Shown here piece after piece: positions 1-10,844 of a stretch of 64,000 nucleotides of DNA. Made by a program: the position numbers and the translations under genes. This DNA comes from Drosophila persimilis (Eukaryota > Arthropoda > Insecta > Diptera > Drosophilidae). Each line of letters begins with the position of its first letter. Positions within the stretch are counted from its first letter, which is position 1. The notes beneath the pieces are model-generated. The model did not search any database. It was not told the origin of the DNA and saw nothing but the letters and a program-made list of their open reading frames with translations. The stretch spans positions 620,001-684,000 of the forward strand of contig NW_020825355.1 of the NCBI RefSeq assembly GCF_003286085.1, given 5' to 3'.

Positions 1-129
1 TAGATAGATATATGGTTTGTATAGATGAAAGTTTCCTACCCCCAACTGCACTCATCGTTCTGCCAGCAAAGTGTGAAGAGAATCTTTGGAATGCTCCCAA
101 ATTTAAACAGCGGGAAGTCTGATAGTCCC

Positions 130-275
130 TGAGGACTAGGCCTGGACAGACTTGGCTCTATCGACTCGGCATTTGATGCTGATCAAGAATATATACACTT
201 AATGGGGTCGGAAACGCTTCCTTCTGGGCGTTACACACACCCCCTGTCTCCACAAATCTACTATAGATATATGTA
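130..275 (-). mobile_element. DINE-1/INE-1-like repeat fragment
   Basis: Read on the minus strand, this stretch carries hallmarks of the dispersed Drosophila repeat known as DINE-1/INE-1 (Helitron-related, non-autonomous): a run like AGAAGGAAGCGTTTCCGACC, then TATATATTCTTGATCAGCAT, then GCCGAGTCGAT. These are recalled, not searched. Two further partial copies lie near 20.7 and 56.9 kb. Ends are approximate; no terminal features are visible. Confidence 0.65.
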
Positions 276-1629
276 TATGTAGATCACAGAAGTTTAAGCC
301 ATTGAGTAAGCGAGTAAATTGAGTAAATTATCTGGTTCGACTTGTCACTCAAATGGGGTTTGCCAGAGGTTCGCTCTGGGCCCTGGGCTTTGGGCTTGGG
401 GTTCTGTTTGCCTTCTTGGCAAACGTCTGGCAATGAATGGGTGGCGTGGCGTGGCGGGGCGGGGCGGGTCGGTAGTGGGGGCATTTATGTGTATTAGTAT
501 CGGTGTCTATTTGCCTGACGCTTAAAAGTTTTTATCTTTCTGTGGTTCTGCGGCTCTGTGGCTCTGTGGCTCTGTGGTTGTGCTTGTGTCGTCGTGAACT
601 TGTTGATTTTAGATACAAAGTCGAGTCGTTGTCGTTGTTGCTGTTGCTGTTGCCTGTTACTGCTGCTGTCAGCGTTGCTGTCGCTGTACGTTGTATTTGC
701 GCAACCAAAAAACAACAGAAAACAAAATACAATTCAGTTCTACCGCCGAACTGAACCTGAACCTGAAGGTTAATTGTATCTTCTGCTATGCTTTTTGTGC
801 ATTTTGTGTGTTCGAAACGAAACGAAACGAAACGAAAGCAAAGCCAAATTCAGCCCAAAAGGAAGCCAGACATTTATGAAATATTGTGTCCACACATTCG
901 ACTGTTCTCGGAACCGATGTTTGAATTATCGTATGAACTGGGGCGGTAGACACAGGTAGGCTGCTCTGTTCCCTTTGTTGTTCTTCCAGCCAATTAGTTG
1001 AAGGATTTGGCAGCTAAACTGGTTATGAGAGAACACACGACTAATTGTGTTTAATGATTTGGCAAATGAAGCGATTCGACAGCAGAAAGTCTCGTCTTTT
1101 TGTTTCGTTCGTGCGACAAAATGTGGTACAACCGAGTGGTTTCCAGGCGGAATACTTCCTATTTCCTATACCTGTTCGTGGGCTCTGAAGCTCGGCGGAT
1201 GATCTAACCTTCTGTTGGTTGACCAAATTATGGGGTTTGGCCTAAAAGGTTTCACCATTCAAATATTTACCCACAAAAGTGTGAAGTTTTCTTCTACCAA
1301 AGATGTAAATGGGAACCAAGACTTACCTAAAAGTAGAAAAAAAAACAATTGTTAAACATAAGAGGGTATAAATATACCTAATATATATGTATATGCATTC
1401 GGGATTAACTTTGATCAAATGATGTCCATTATATACTCATATATCTCCTACAAAAAAAAAACCTCCACTAAAATAAAAATAAACTTTTTTTGTCGAGCAA
1501 AATGTACTACAATTCCCCAAACATTTTAATGGCTCATTAAAAAAAAACAAGGCAGACAAACAATTCCATGAAATTTAAGTAGCACACAGAATCATAAAAA
1601 CAAAAGACACATGTGGCATCGAAGGCATT

Positions 1630-1662
1630 ATCTCTCTGTCTCTCTCGCTCTCGCTCTCTTAC
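1630..1662. promoter_or_regulatory. GAGA-factor-type CT repeat tract
   Basis: A dense run of CTCTCT/CTCTCGCTCTCGCTCTC lies here, followed within 100 bases by GAGAGAC and GCGCGAG sequences. Repeated GAGAG is the known binding motif of Trl/GAF in flies, typical of promoters and Polycomb/trithorax elements. Whether it is bound is inference only. Confidence 0.3.
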
Positions 1663-4600
1663 ACAACCTCTTGCGGCAGAGCGGAGCATTCAAGAAAAAG
1701 ATCGCTAAAGATCGACAGAGAGACGAACGAATTTGTATCTAGCGCGAGTCGATTGGAACTAATTGCCTTGACATTTCGCTTGGATAACCCATAACCACCC
1801 CTTCCCCACCCCAAATACTTCCAGTTGAGATGGCAGTCGTAGGGTTCTGCAAAACACTTGACAGCAATTGAGTGTGACTCGCAACATGGCGCTAGTCCCC
1901 ACTACCCACTCCCCACTCCCCGGAAGACCACTTAGAGTATTTGTAATGCCATGCGAAATTATCAGGGCGCCATGGGAGGTATTTCATGCTCTGGCACATT
2001 GCAGGAGGAATCGTTAGACAATTGATTACATATTTCAAAGATTTTACAGATTTTAAGCGTTTTACGAGCAGCCCAGCACACGACAAGTGGTGTCAGGGCC
2101 GTGCCAGCAGCCAGATAATGCAGAAACCTTCAGACAAACAATAAATAGAATAACATTACAATCAAGGAATCGTGTCTTACAAAACTTGTGCTTTGTGCTA
2201 TGAAAATAAAAGTAAAGCACAAAACATAGAGCTTGAAACGATTAATCGTAATCTGGGCAGCGCAGCTCTTCCGCTTTTGTATTGCACGGGTACTTGGACT
2301 CGTGTACTTATAAATACTGTATTGTACATCCGTAATTAATCAAATTCTGCTTCGAAATGTGCATACAAATAAATGACATTCGCATTCGCATTCGCATTGT
2401 GTGAGAAATAAGCAGCAGTGGCGGCAGGAACGGAACCCAAAGCTGGCTTTTATAATAAAAATGTTTAAAATTTACGAGACAAAGGCGCAGCACTGACGCG
2501 GCAGCATGTTTGTCGACGGCGGCGCGGGGAGATACATACATATATATTCGCATGGGACTTTCGGTAAGTGTTGGTAAACATCAGAAAAGAGAGAAGCTGC
2601 AGAGGGCACAGTGGGCCAAAAACAACAGGCCTTGTTTGATGGTTGTGTTTTTGAACAACAGTTTTTTCTTTCTAGTCTTAGCCCTGGTCTATAATTTATG
2701 TTTTTGGCTGCATTTAACCGGCAGGCAGGCAGGCGGGCAGGCAGGCAGGCCACCGATCGCATTTGGTAGTCGTGCCCGGTCGTTTGGGCCATGGAAATTT
2801 GACAGAGGCCCGGACGGACTTCCTTGGCCAGTTGCCGTTGGCCCGCTCCGTTCCATTCCGTTCGGTTTGTGTTCCATATCGCCCATTGAGCATCGCAACG
2901 CATAAATCAAACTTTGGTCTCTCGGCGCAGAGGTTTTTCTTCAGACACAGCCACAGACACAAACAAATTGTCGGGTATTCAAAAATGTTTGGCTATATCA
3001 AGTTGCGCTCCAGCTTCTTGGAAGTTGGTCGGTCCGGGCCGCTGGTTGGACCCACAAATTTATTGCCTTTTAATGCTGCAAAAACTTCTCTTCTCTCCTC
3101 TGCTGTGTCCCCTCTGTGGCGTTGACACTGTAGCGGTAAATGCTGATAAATTAATTCGCTGCAACGCCGTGTTGCAACGCTGCAGCATCGTTGCATGTGG
3201 CAGATGGACGCTTCAGGTGAGTCAGCGTCAGCGTCAGCGTGCCCCCAAAAAAGGTTCGACAAGAAACTTCCACAAAATGTCAAAATAACGGGCCAAAAGG
3301 GTTTGTGAAAGCTTTTTTTTTTTTTTAGCTTGCGAAAAAGGTTTTTTGGAAAGTCTTCCGCCAAATAAAAAAAGAAGTCCATATATCGGGGAATATTTCA
3401 TGCACAGAAAATGTCTTCTAAGAATATGCGAGTATTCGACATCCGTCAATGACCGACCCGTCGCCCGGCAGAACGCAGAAGAACTCAATGTTAATCTCTT
3501 TGGAGCCCCCAAGTGTCGGATCAACATTTTTTGTAATGAATAAACCTTAACAAAAAAAGAACAAAGAAAATAAGTTGAAGAAGTTGAAGAAACTCTTCCT
3601 GTTCCGTTGTTGTTGTTGTTGCTTGTATTTTTCTCAGAGATGAGTCTTCTAATTAAAAGAAATGTTTAGTCATTAGGCTGTAATTTCACTTGAGGTGAAA
3701 GTCAGAGCTTCCAGTCGAGAGGAGAGACGAAAGACAAAGCGAAAGACACTCGTAAATCATCATCTGAGCGGCAATTAAACAGAGTGGGAAAGAAAAACAC
3801 TTAATAAATTACCGCAATTCGACACGCCCACTTTGTAAAAACAAAATAATACTCGTAATAATTATAATAATAATAATAATGATAAACAGCGTGCCAAAGG
3901 GGGAAGCCATAAATGGATGAATGGACGAATGAATGAATGTGAATACACCCAAATCGCATGTTCATCTACCAGATATTACTCACAAAATAATCGCAACTCG
4001 TTTTTGCATCAAGTACTTTGTGTTTTCAATTTCCATTTGGAGGGCCCTTCATATTTATTGCCCACGCATCTGCCTTTTTGGCAAGACTCTTGGCCCGGCT
4101 CTGAGAAATGGCTCAGATATGAAGTGGCAGTAGATAGAAATCGCTTTGATGCAGACAAAGAAAGTACTTTTCGGAGATGTTTGAGATGAAAGTGGAAGAT
4201 ATTCGGATCAGTTTGTGATTTATGGACATTTTTATTTCTAAAGTTACAGAGTTTATTAACAGATCGTTGTTCTCTTAATATCCCCTGGAAAACTGGAAAA
4301 CAAAAGCTGAGTGGAGCTGTCAAGATCGATCGATTCTGCTTACAATTGCTCATTCCTTTGGTATTCGGTGCGCGAAATTCGAAGACCTTTCGATTAGATA
4401 TCCATAACGGGGATACACAGATACGACACATACAAGCAGAGACATGTACGTACAGGTGCGTACAGGTACGTTCGTACTTTGGCCGCTGAGGGCCGGGCCG
4501 CACCTGTTGCACTGCTTTGCCAAATCGATAAGGCTTTTCTTTTGTCGTTGTCGTTGTCGCTGTTGTTGTCGCTGTTGTTGTTGTGGCAGCTGCGGCGCCA

Positions 4601-5327
4601 AGCAATAAGTCCAGCCGACTTTTTCAATATTTACAAATAATTAAAAACGGTAATTGGCTTTGCTTGTTGTCGTCGTCACCTCGCCGCTCCCCAGACCCCA
4701 GCCCCCACGAGATGTTCGAAAACTATTCCAATTTTAGTCGTTTGCTTTGCAAATTGTCGCGTCGCCAAAAAAAACAATAATATGGGAAATAGAGTCGAAA
4801 TAGAGCTTTGGGGTTTGGGGTTTGGGCTTTGAGGTTTGTGGATTTTGAGTGCAAATATTAAAGGGTAAATTTGCATGTGTAAACAAAAGTCAACAAATGT
4901 TAGCGTTGAGCGTTTTTTGCACGTTTTGCTTTGTGGGTTTTTTATTTGTACGTTTATTTCTGTGCAGTGCATGAGATCTATCGCGAGTGTTGATCTTAAC
5001 TCTTGTGCGGAGGGGAAAACGTGACTTTTGGCAACTTTTTCGTTTCTAGAGTTTCAGCAGGGAAGATGGGAAGAGTTTTAGTGAAGAGATTACGAAGGTT
5101 GATACGGTAATGGTAGATCTCCCAGTCCCCCAGCTGTCCTCCCCGGATGATGTCAAGGCAAACAAAAACTCCAACGATTCCTCACACAAATATGTACGCA
5201 TGCCCTCTTGAAACACATTGTCTCCATATGCTTAATCCATTCAAGGTTTTCTCCCATCGCCAATTAAATTTTTATGAATGTAATTGCAAATCCATTGAAC
5301 AGAGATCGCGCAATATCTTCCAAGAGA

Positions 5328-5349
5328 TACGAGTACGTACGTACTCGTA
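5328..5349. repeat. 22 bp perfect palindrome
   Basis: TACGAGTACGT followed directly by ACGTACTCGTA is its own reverse complement with no spacer. Short GTAC/ACGT-rich sequences recur at 4441-4475 and 15540-15560, but without this length of perfect symmetry. Confidence 0.85.
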
Positions 5350-5548
5350 CATTTTGGTTTCTTTCGTTTTCCATTCGTTTGGCACTCCGTTTGATGTCGT
5401 TCGTTGATCGTTGGCCATGTCCTCGGCTACTTGTTCATGTCTCTTTCCACACACACACACACACACATCACAGGGAGCTGCCGACACGACAGGCAGACAG
5501 AGACAGAGACAGATGCATGGACAACTGTCTTACGCCTACAACTTCACG

Positions 5549-5577
5549 GCAGCAGCAGCAGCAGCAGCAGCAGCATC
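5549..5577. repeat. CAG trinucleotide microsatellite
   Basis: About nine consecutive CAG units. The frame through them does not resemble a known protein, so it is treated as a simple repeat in non-coding DNA. Confidence 0.8.
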
Positions 5578-8500
5578 TCGTACTCGTACAAACAGTAGTT
5601 ACTCGCAAAGACTCCAAAAAAGACTCCCGATACGAGATGGGAGAGATATGAACTGTTGTTTCTGCTGCTGCTGCTGCTGGTGTTTTTTTTTTATTTTTTA
5701 TCTACACTAAAAAAAAAAGACTCTTACGCAGTGGCTGGCAGCTCCTTGTTTTTGCTGTTTTTTTTCTTTCAATTTTGAAATCCACGAAGAATTGGGGGTG
5801 TGGGGAGAAAATCCCCATAAATGTGCAAATAATTAATTGGTTTTGTTGTTGCCTTTAAGCGTGTTAGAGGCTTAACCTTAGATACGAAATTTATGCAATG
5901 CCAAGATCCGATCAAAGACTACCGAATTTTTTTGATTTTATTGCTAATTTGATTCAAATTATTATTATTTTTATTATTATACTGGCTTATAAGTCATTGA
6001 AATGTGCCTGTTCTTTGAAGAAGAATCGCACATCGATGTCAATTAACGATATGCCACAATTATTGATTGCCTCAATTAAGAGTATTATTCTTTCAGTCCC
6101 CAAATTGCGGTCACCAGATGAATAATATTCGCTTGCTAATCGCCCAGAGAGGGAGAGAGTACTCAATCAAGAGAAAAGTTTCGCCAGAAGAGAGTGCAAC
6201 GGAAGCCACCAGCCCCAACAACTGTCCATCTGTGTGTGTCTCTGCCGGCAACACGTTTTGCCTGCCGCCTGCCTGCCTGCCTGTCTGCCTGCCTGCCAGG
6301 CAGAGTTGATTTCAAAATAATGAGTTAATAAAATGCATGAAGAAAGACCCCAGCGATGTGGAGACACACCGCGGCGAGAGAAAGGGGTGCAGATGGATAT
6401 GCGCTTGCGCAAAGTGTCAAATAATTCAAAATGTCACAGCAAATGCAAAAGCAAATCGAAAGCCATTTTTTTCCCCCAGCTGCGGACATCTTTATGTTGG
6501 CGAATCGTTGTCTTTATGGGAGCGACCCTCTGAGTAATGAATCCTTGAATACTTGGAATAGTAGTACGGCGAAATCAGAGTACTGGCTAGTCGGATTTGC
6601 TTCCCCCCCCATCGACCCTGGGCATGTTGCAATCTTGGCGCGGCAACACTTTAGGCGCTCATTTAGTCGGGCAACCCGCGGAGATGGTGCTGCTTCTGCC
6701 ACACAATTAAGCAGAGCCAGGCCGCGACCTCCTCTTCCTCCTCCTGAACACTGCGCCCTGCCTCTACGACTGACCCGACAATTTTTTGCATTTCCAACTA
6801 ATTCGCCAGCAGCGCCGCTCCACTCAGAGTTTTGCCTATAAATCTCACTCAGAGTGCAACCTAATGAGGCCTGAGGGTGTGTTTTGGCAGCAAATTAACT
6901 CATTGCCACTCCGGCTCGCGGTTCTTCATCTTTTGCATGGATCTCCCTTTCTAATTTTCGTGGTGTGTCCGCGGACACAGACGCTCTGACATTGAGACAG
7001 CCCCCACAGACCCAGAGATCGGCATGCAAATGCGGAGCGAACGGCTAAATCTAAAAATATGCAAGTTATTTGCCTGCCATCGGCCGGGCAGCAGGCAGCA
7101 GCCAGCAGCCAGCAGACATCTCGCCTTAATTAGACTTGTTATGACTGGTCAGTTTTGCAATTTGCAATTAAAACTATGCACACGAGTGCTTCGACAGCTG
7201 CCCCGAGAAGTGAGAATGGTATTGGAAGCAGCGTTCGAATGCCCCTGCCCCAGCTACTCCACTCCTGCCTTGATTCAGCCTTCAGTTGAACGAAAGAGTC
7301 AAGAACTAACGCGGAATCGTATTGGATAGGGCTCTGGGCTTGAAGGCTGGTTACCATTTCGAAAGGATTATTGGCTAGATTTTTGTAGGTACGAGTGCAC
7401 CAGGATGCTTTATCCCATCTCCTAGAGATCCTTGAGAGCTGTCTTAACATATCAAGTTCAAGTTCCGTCCATTCAGTTTCTAATGCCGCACAAAGGATCT
7501 TCAAGTCCACTCGAACAAATAAATTCCAGGCCACAGAACCAAAACTTTTTCCACATTTCAATCGAAAGGCTTGAGAGCGGCTCAACTTTAACCTTCAACT
7601 TGGGATCGCGGTGGTGGTGGTGGGGGGGTGAGGGGAAGAGAGTCTACCCAGCAAACACTTGATACACTTCCATGGCCCCCGGCTCGGTCGAACAACAACA
7701 ACAATGTTCCCTACTATGCTGCTGTCTTTGTCTTGGCTGTTAACAAATTTCCAAGTAAAATATTTCTGGGAATTCTTTCCCAAACACAGCAACAGCAACA
7801 GCAACAACCACAGCGACTGGCAAACAAAGCGCATGTGCCGACATCCCCTCAAACTTCCCCTCTCTGTCCCTTTGTCTCTCTTTCTCTCTCTCCCTCTACA
7901 TACACTTGGCTGTGTCTCTTTCGGCTTCTCTTTTTGGCATGCGCAATGAAAGAGCAAAGAAGAAGCTTTCGACGATGATTGCGCAAGCGCAACTAAAGCA
8001 GCAGCAGAAGCAGAAAGCAGCAGACAGCAAAAAAGAAGAGTGATGCAGAGAGGAGCGGAGGAGGCAGAGCAGGCAGAGGAAGCAGAGGAAGAGGACAACC
8101 CTGCGAAGAGACTGGAATTTTTATGGCATTTCACATGGTTGAAGCTCACACTTACACATCCTCCTGCACTCACTCCCCCATCCAAGCCATGTCTGCTGCA
8201 ACAACAAAAGACTTCCATTGTCTCTCTCTCTCTCCTCAGGCGCTTGTGGGTTCAAGGGGGGGAGAACGAACGAAACCGGCGCGACATGTAAATTAGTGCA
8301 AAAGTATTTGCATTTTAATGTAAATCCAACAACAACAACGACAACAGCGACAGCCACAGTGCAATGCCGCCGCTGCTGCAAAGTCAATTTGAACAGAAAA
8401 TTGCAATTAATGCAATTTGCATTGTAAATTTCAGCTAAAAGGGGGAACCCTTTATCAGTTGGGGACATCAAAAGTACTGCAAGCGGAAAAGAGTAAATGC

Positions 8501-8898
8501 GATTTGCGAAATTGAAGCCATTCCAATGAAGGAGATGAGATGATGGCCACAAGATAAGGCTCGGGCGATCAAAAGAAACCGCTCGCCAGCGGAGTTCATT
8601 TCGAAGAGCTTTCCCAGTGCGAGCACAATAAATAAATGGACAGCAGACTCGGGTTTTGTTTGGGCCAGAGCTTTCTTTTGGTCAAAACAGTGTACCTGAC
8701 CACACTTCACTTGTCCACTTGTCCGGAAACTAGAAAGATCATTATCTAGCAACTATTCCGTATAAAATATTGTGTGTACAAAAAAACCCAATGATGCACC
8801 TCCACCAATGCGAAACATGACAATTAACGGTAAATGATTCTTAACTTATGACACCGAAATGAGTGAGTGGTTTTTCGGCTCTAAAGGAGATGTTTTAC

Positions 8899-9148
8899 CT
8901 AAAAAACTGCAGCTATTCCCGCTTCCAGATCGACGACCGGTTGTTTTATTGCAGCTCCAATTATTTTCAAAATTTCCTTTATCCTTTGCGCTGCCGCTGT
9001 GGTTGTTGTTGTTGTTATGATTGTTGCTGTTGTTGTTGCTGTTGCTGTTGCCGATTATAAAGCTTGTGGTCTGGCTGTTGGTGTTGTTATTTCGGGTTAT
9101 GTTGCTGGTGCCTTTGCCACTCGAAGAGCGGTTGGTTAGTGGGAACAT
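8899..9148 (-). CDS. Possible alternative first coding exon, Asn/Ser-rich
   Basis: From an ATG at 9148 the minus strand is open for 83 codons to a GT splice donor (AG|GTAAAA, exon end 8899), ending in phase 1. The peptide starts MFPLTNRSSSGKG and is dominated by Asn and Ser (residues 15-50). No domain is recognised. The sequence before the ATG, back to a T-rich acceptor whose exon would start at 9473, is A-rich and reads like a fly 5' leader. The donor phase equals that of the 14139-15117 exon, so both could join the same downstream exon beyond the window. The repeats are CAA/CAG-rich, so the open frame could be chance; an upstream ATG in another frame weakens the start choice. Confidence 0.3.
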
Positions 9149-9473
9149 GGCATGTATCTTTTGTGGTTCGCTGTGGGTTCGTTGGTTGCCTCATGTACAA
9201 GTATCTCAGCATCGGTATCTGTAGCTGTTGCTGTTGCTGTAGCTGCAGATGGATGCAGTTCCAGCTGCCGCTGCCTGTTGGCTGCTGCCGGTGAGGCGAA
9301 TCCTTTCAAGTCGTTGCCCTGGCTGCCGGGCGCCTGATTTAGCCTTGTTTCTTGCTGCCTAAATTCTTGTCTTCTTTCTCGTTCTCTTCACTGTCACACT
9401 TTTTGTAGCACGTTCTTTTTGTCGTTCTTTTTTTTAAGTCGTTTTCTTTCGTTTGTTTCGTTTTTTAAATGCA
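9149..9473 (-). other. Candidate 5' leader of the 8899 exon
   Basis: On the minus strand a T-rich tract ends in TTTTTAAG, a usable acceptor, with the exon starting at 9473. The following ~325 bases are A-rich (ACGAAACAAACGAAAG, GTGCTACAAAAAGTG), the usual composition of Drosophila 5' leaders. An alternative ~80-codon frame crosses this region without an ATG and stops at about 9138. Confidence 0.25.
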
Positions 9474-10578
9474 CTTAAAAATAAATTAAAAAATACATGC
9501 AGATAAAATAAATCACTAAATATAGATGTTGGATTTTCATTTTACGCTTTTTCTCTCATTAGATTGGCTAGTTGGTTCTCTGTGGATCCTCTTTTTTTGT
9601 TTTGGCCATACATTTTTGGCAAAGAATTTTACTGTAATATTTTCTTTTCTGTTACTGTCTTAAGGTGAAGCAATTTCATAAAATTTCGTAATTGCTAGCC
9701 ACATGACGCGAATCATTTCCTATTATACTATCTTATCCCTCGTTATGGGGAGGAGTCATCAATTTATAAACAGTAAAATACTTTTCACACAAAACTAGAG
9801 GAATTCCAAGACGATTATGCACACACATACTGCACACACTGAAACAAACAATAGTATTTATACTCAGGTGGGTTTATTACATTTTTCTTCAGTGCATTCC
9901 ACATTACTCATCACCTGCCGCAACGGCACATGTGAACTCCGTTTAACTTAGCAATTTTGCACATTTGTTTGGGAATTTGACATACGAGTATGTGTTTCTG
10001 AAATGAGAACCGTATCCAAAGTAGCGACGATGCCGGGCCCGTCCGTCCGTACGATTGATCGCGGTTGGCCGAAAGCCGTTGCTGGGCCGAGAGGTGCGCG
10101 TGCGCGAGCTTTAAAATGCGTTTTGAAACTGAGCGGCGGAAAGCCAGACACATGGTATAACTATGCCGAGATATACCTTGCGGCAAGGTAAGGGCAGCTC
10201 AGCGAGCGGCCACTTTTTGCGAGGCGGAGAGATGGGCTTCAAACTATTTTTGTTTTCTTATGCCCAAATATATATTCGTTGTTAATTCAATGTTTTTATA
10301 GCAAACATTTCGATTCTGAGCATGATGGTTTTCTGATTCTTTTCTTATTAACATGCACAAAATATAAATCGAAATACATAAATTGTTATTGCAGGCAGAA
10401 AATACACCGCATAAGCATGCGCGCCTGCACTTTCTGTATTCGGAAAGAATTTGGTGCCTCAAAAAGAGAGAACTCGCTCGGCTGGCCCCACCTTTTAATG
10501 TTATACCAAAGCCAGACAAGTGTCCGACTCTCTCCGCACAGCGGGCTGAGAGCGTGCGCAACTCTCGTGCACATTTAC
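9474..10578. other. Candidate intron; nothing coding seen
   Basis: This lies between the candidate leader exon at 10579-10844 and the exon starting at 9473. It is AT-rich at 9480-9900 and GC-richer near 10000-10200. No convincing gene is seen. Confidence 0.3.
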
Positions 10579-10844
10579 CGGTTTTCCAAGACCCAAGGCA
10601 CAGTTCAGAGTGTGCTTGCGCTCTCGTCGTCGTTCCTCCTCTCTCCCGCTGGTTGTCTTTCTGCTCTCCAGCTGATAAGCGATCTCCGCACGGCGCTCGG
10701 TTCGGCGCTCGGCGTGCGTTGGTTTGGTTGTCTCTGCGTCTGTCTTATCAGTTCCACTATCACTCTTTTTTTTTTCAATTTGTGTGGAAGCATTCATTCA
10801 CGCTGGGTTCTAGTATTTGTATTTGTTCTTTATGGGTTTTGACT
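10579..10844 (-). promoter_or_regulatory. Candidate minus-strand promoter and leader exon
   Basis: On the minus strand a perfect initiator TCAGTC puts a likely start site at 10844. The next ~265 bases are A-rich, leader-like sequence and end at the donor CCG|GTAAAT (exon end 10579). A small open frame from an ATG at 10797 runs to this donor but has no recognisable content and is probably an upstream ORF. No DPE match lies at +28. The exon could splice to the acceptor at 9473. It is inferred from signals alone. Confidence 0.3.

Larger units (their letters stand above)
276..8898. other. Non-coding stretch, probably intron of the minus-strand gene
   Basis: No open frame here looks like protein; the longer frames are low-complexity or antisense shadows. 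It holds many short tandem repeats: ACGAA units near 813-838, GGCA units near 2719-2751, CA units near 5449-5468, nine CAG units near 5550-5576, and GCCT units near 6268-6298. A CT/GAGA-rich tract lies at 1630-1662 and a 22 bp perfect palindrome at 5328-5349. If the minus-strand exons at 8899 and 14139 are real, this is their downstream intron. Confidence 0.5.

Noticed and set aside
2472-3382. Overlapping 120-143 codon frames on both strands
   Set aside because: They overlap each other in many frames, run through GGCA repeats and match no family; typical of GC-rich non-coding DNA.
9138-9390. Minus-strand frame of ~80 codons including QAPGSQGNDLKGFASPAAAN
   Set aside because: No start codon, a purine-rich stretch instead of an acceptor, and it overlaps sequence that reads better as a leader of the Asn-rich exon.
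10579-10797. 73-codon minus-strand frame MNASTQIEKKKSDSGTDK...
   Set aside because: A-rich leader composition, and joining to the 9473 acceptor meets a stop at once; more likely an upstream ORF.
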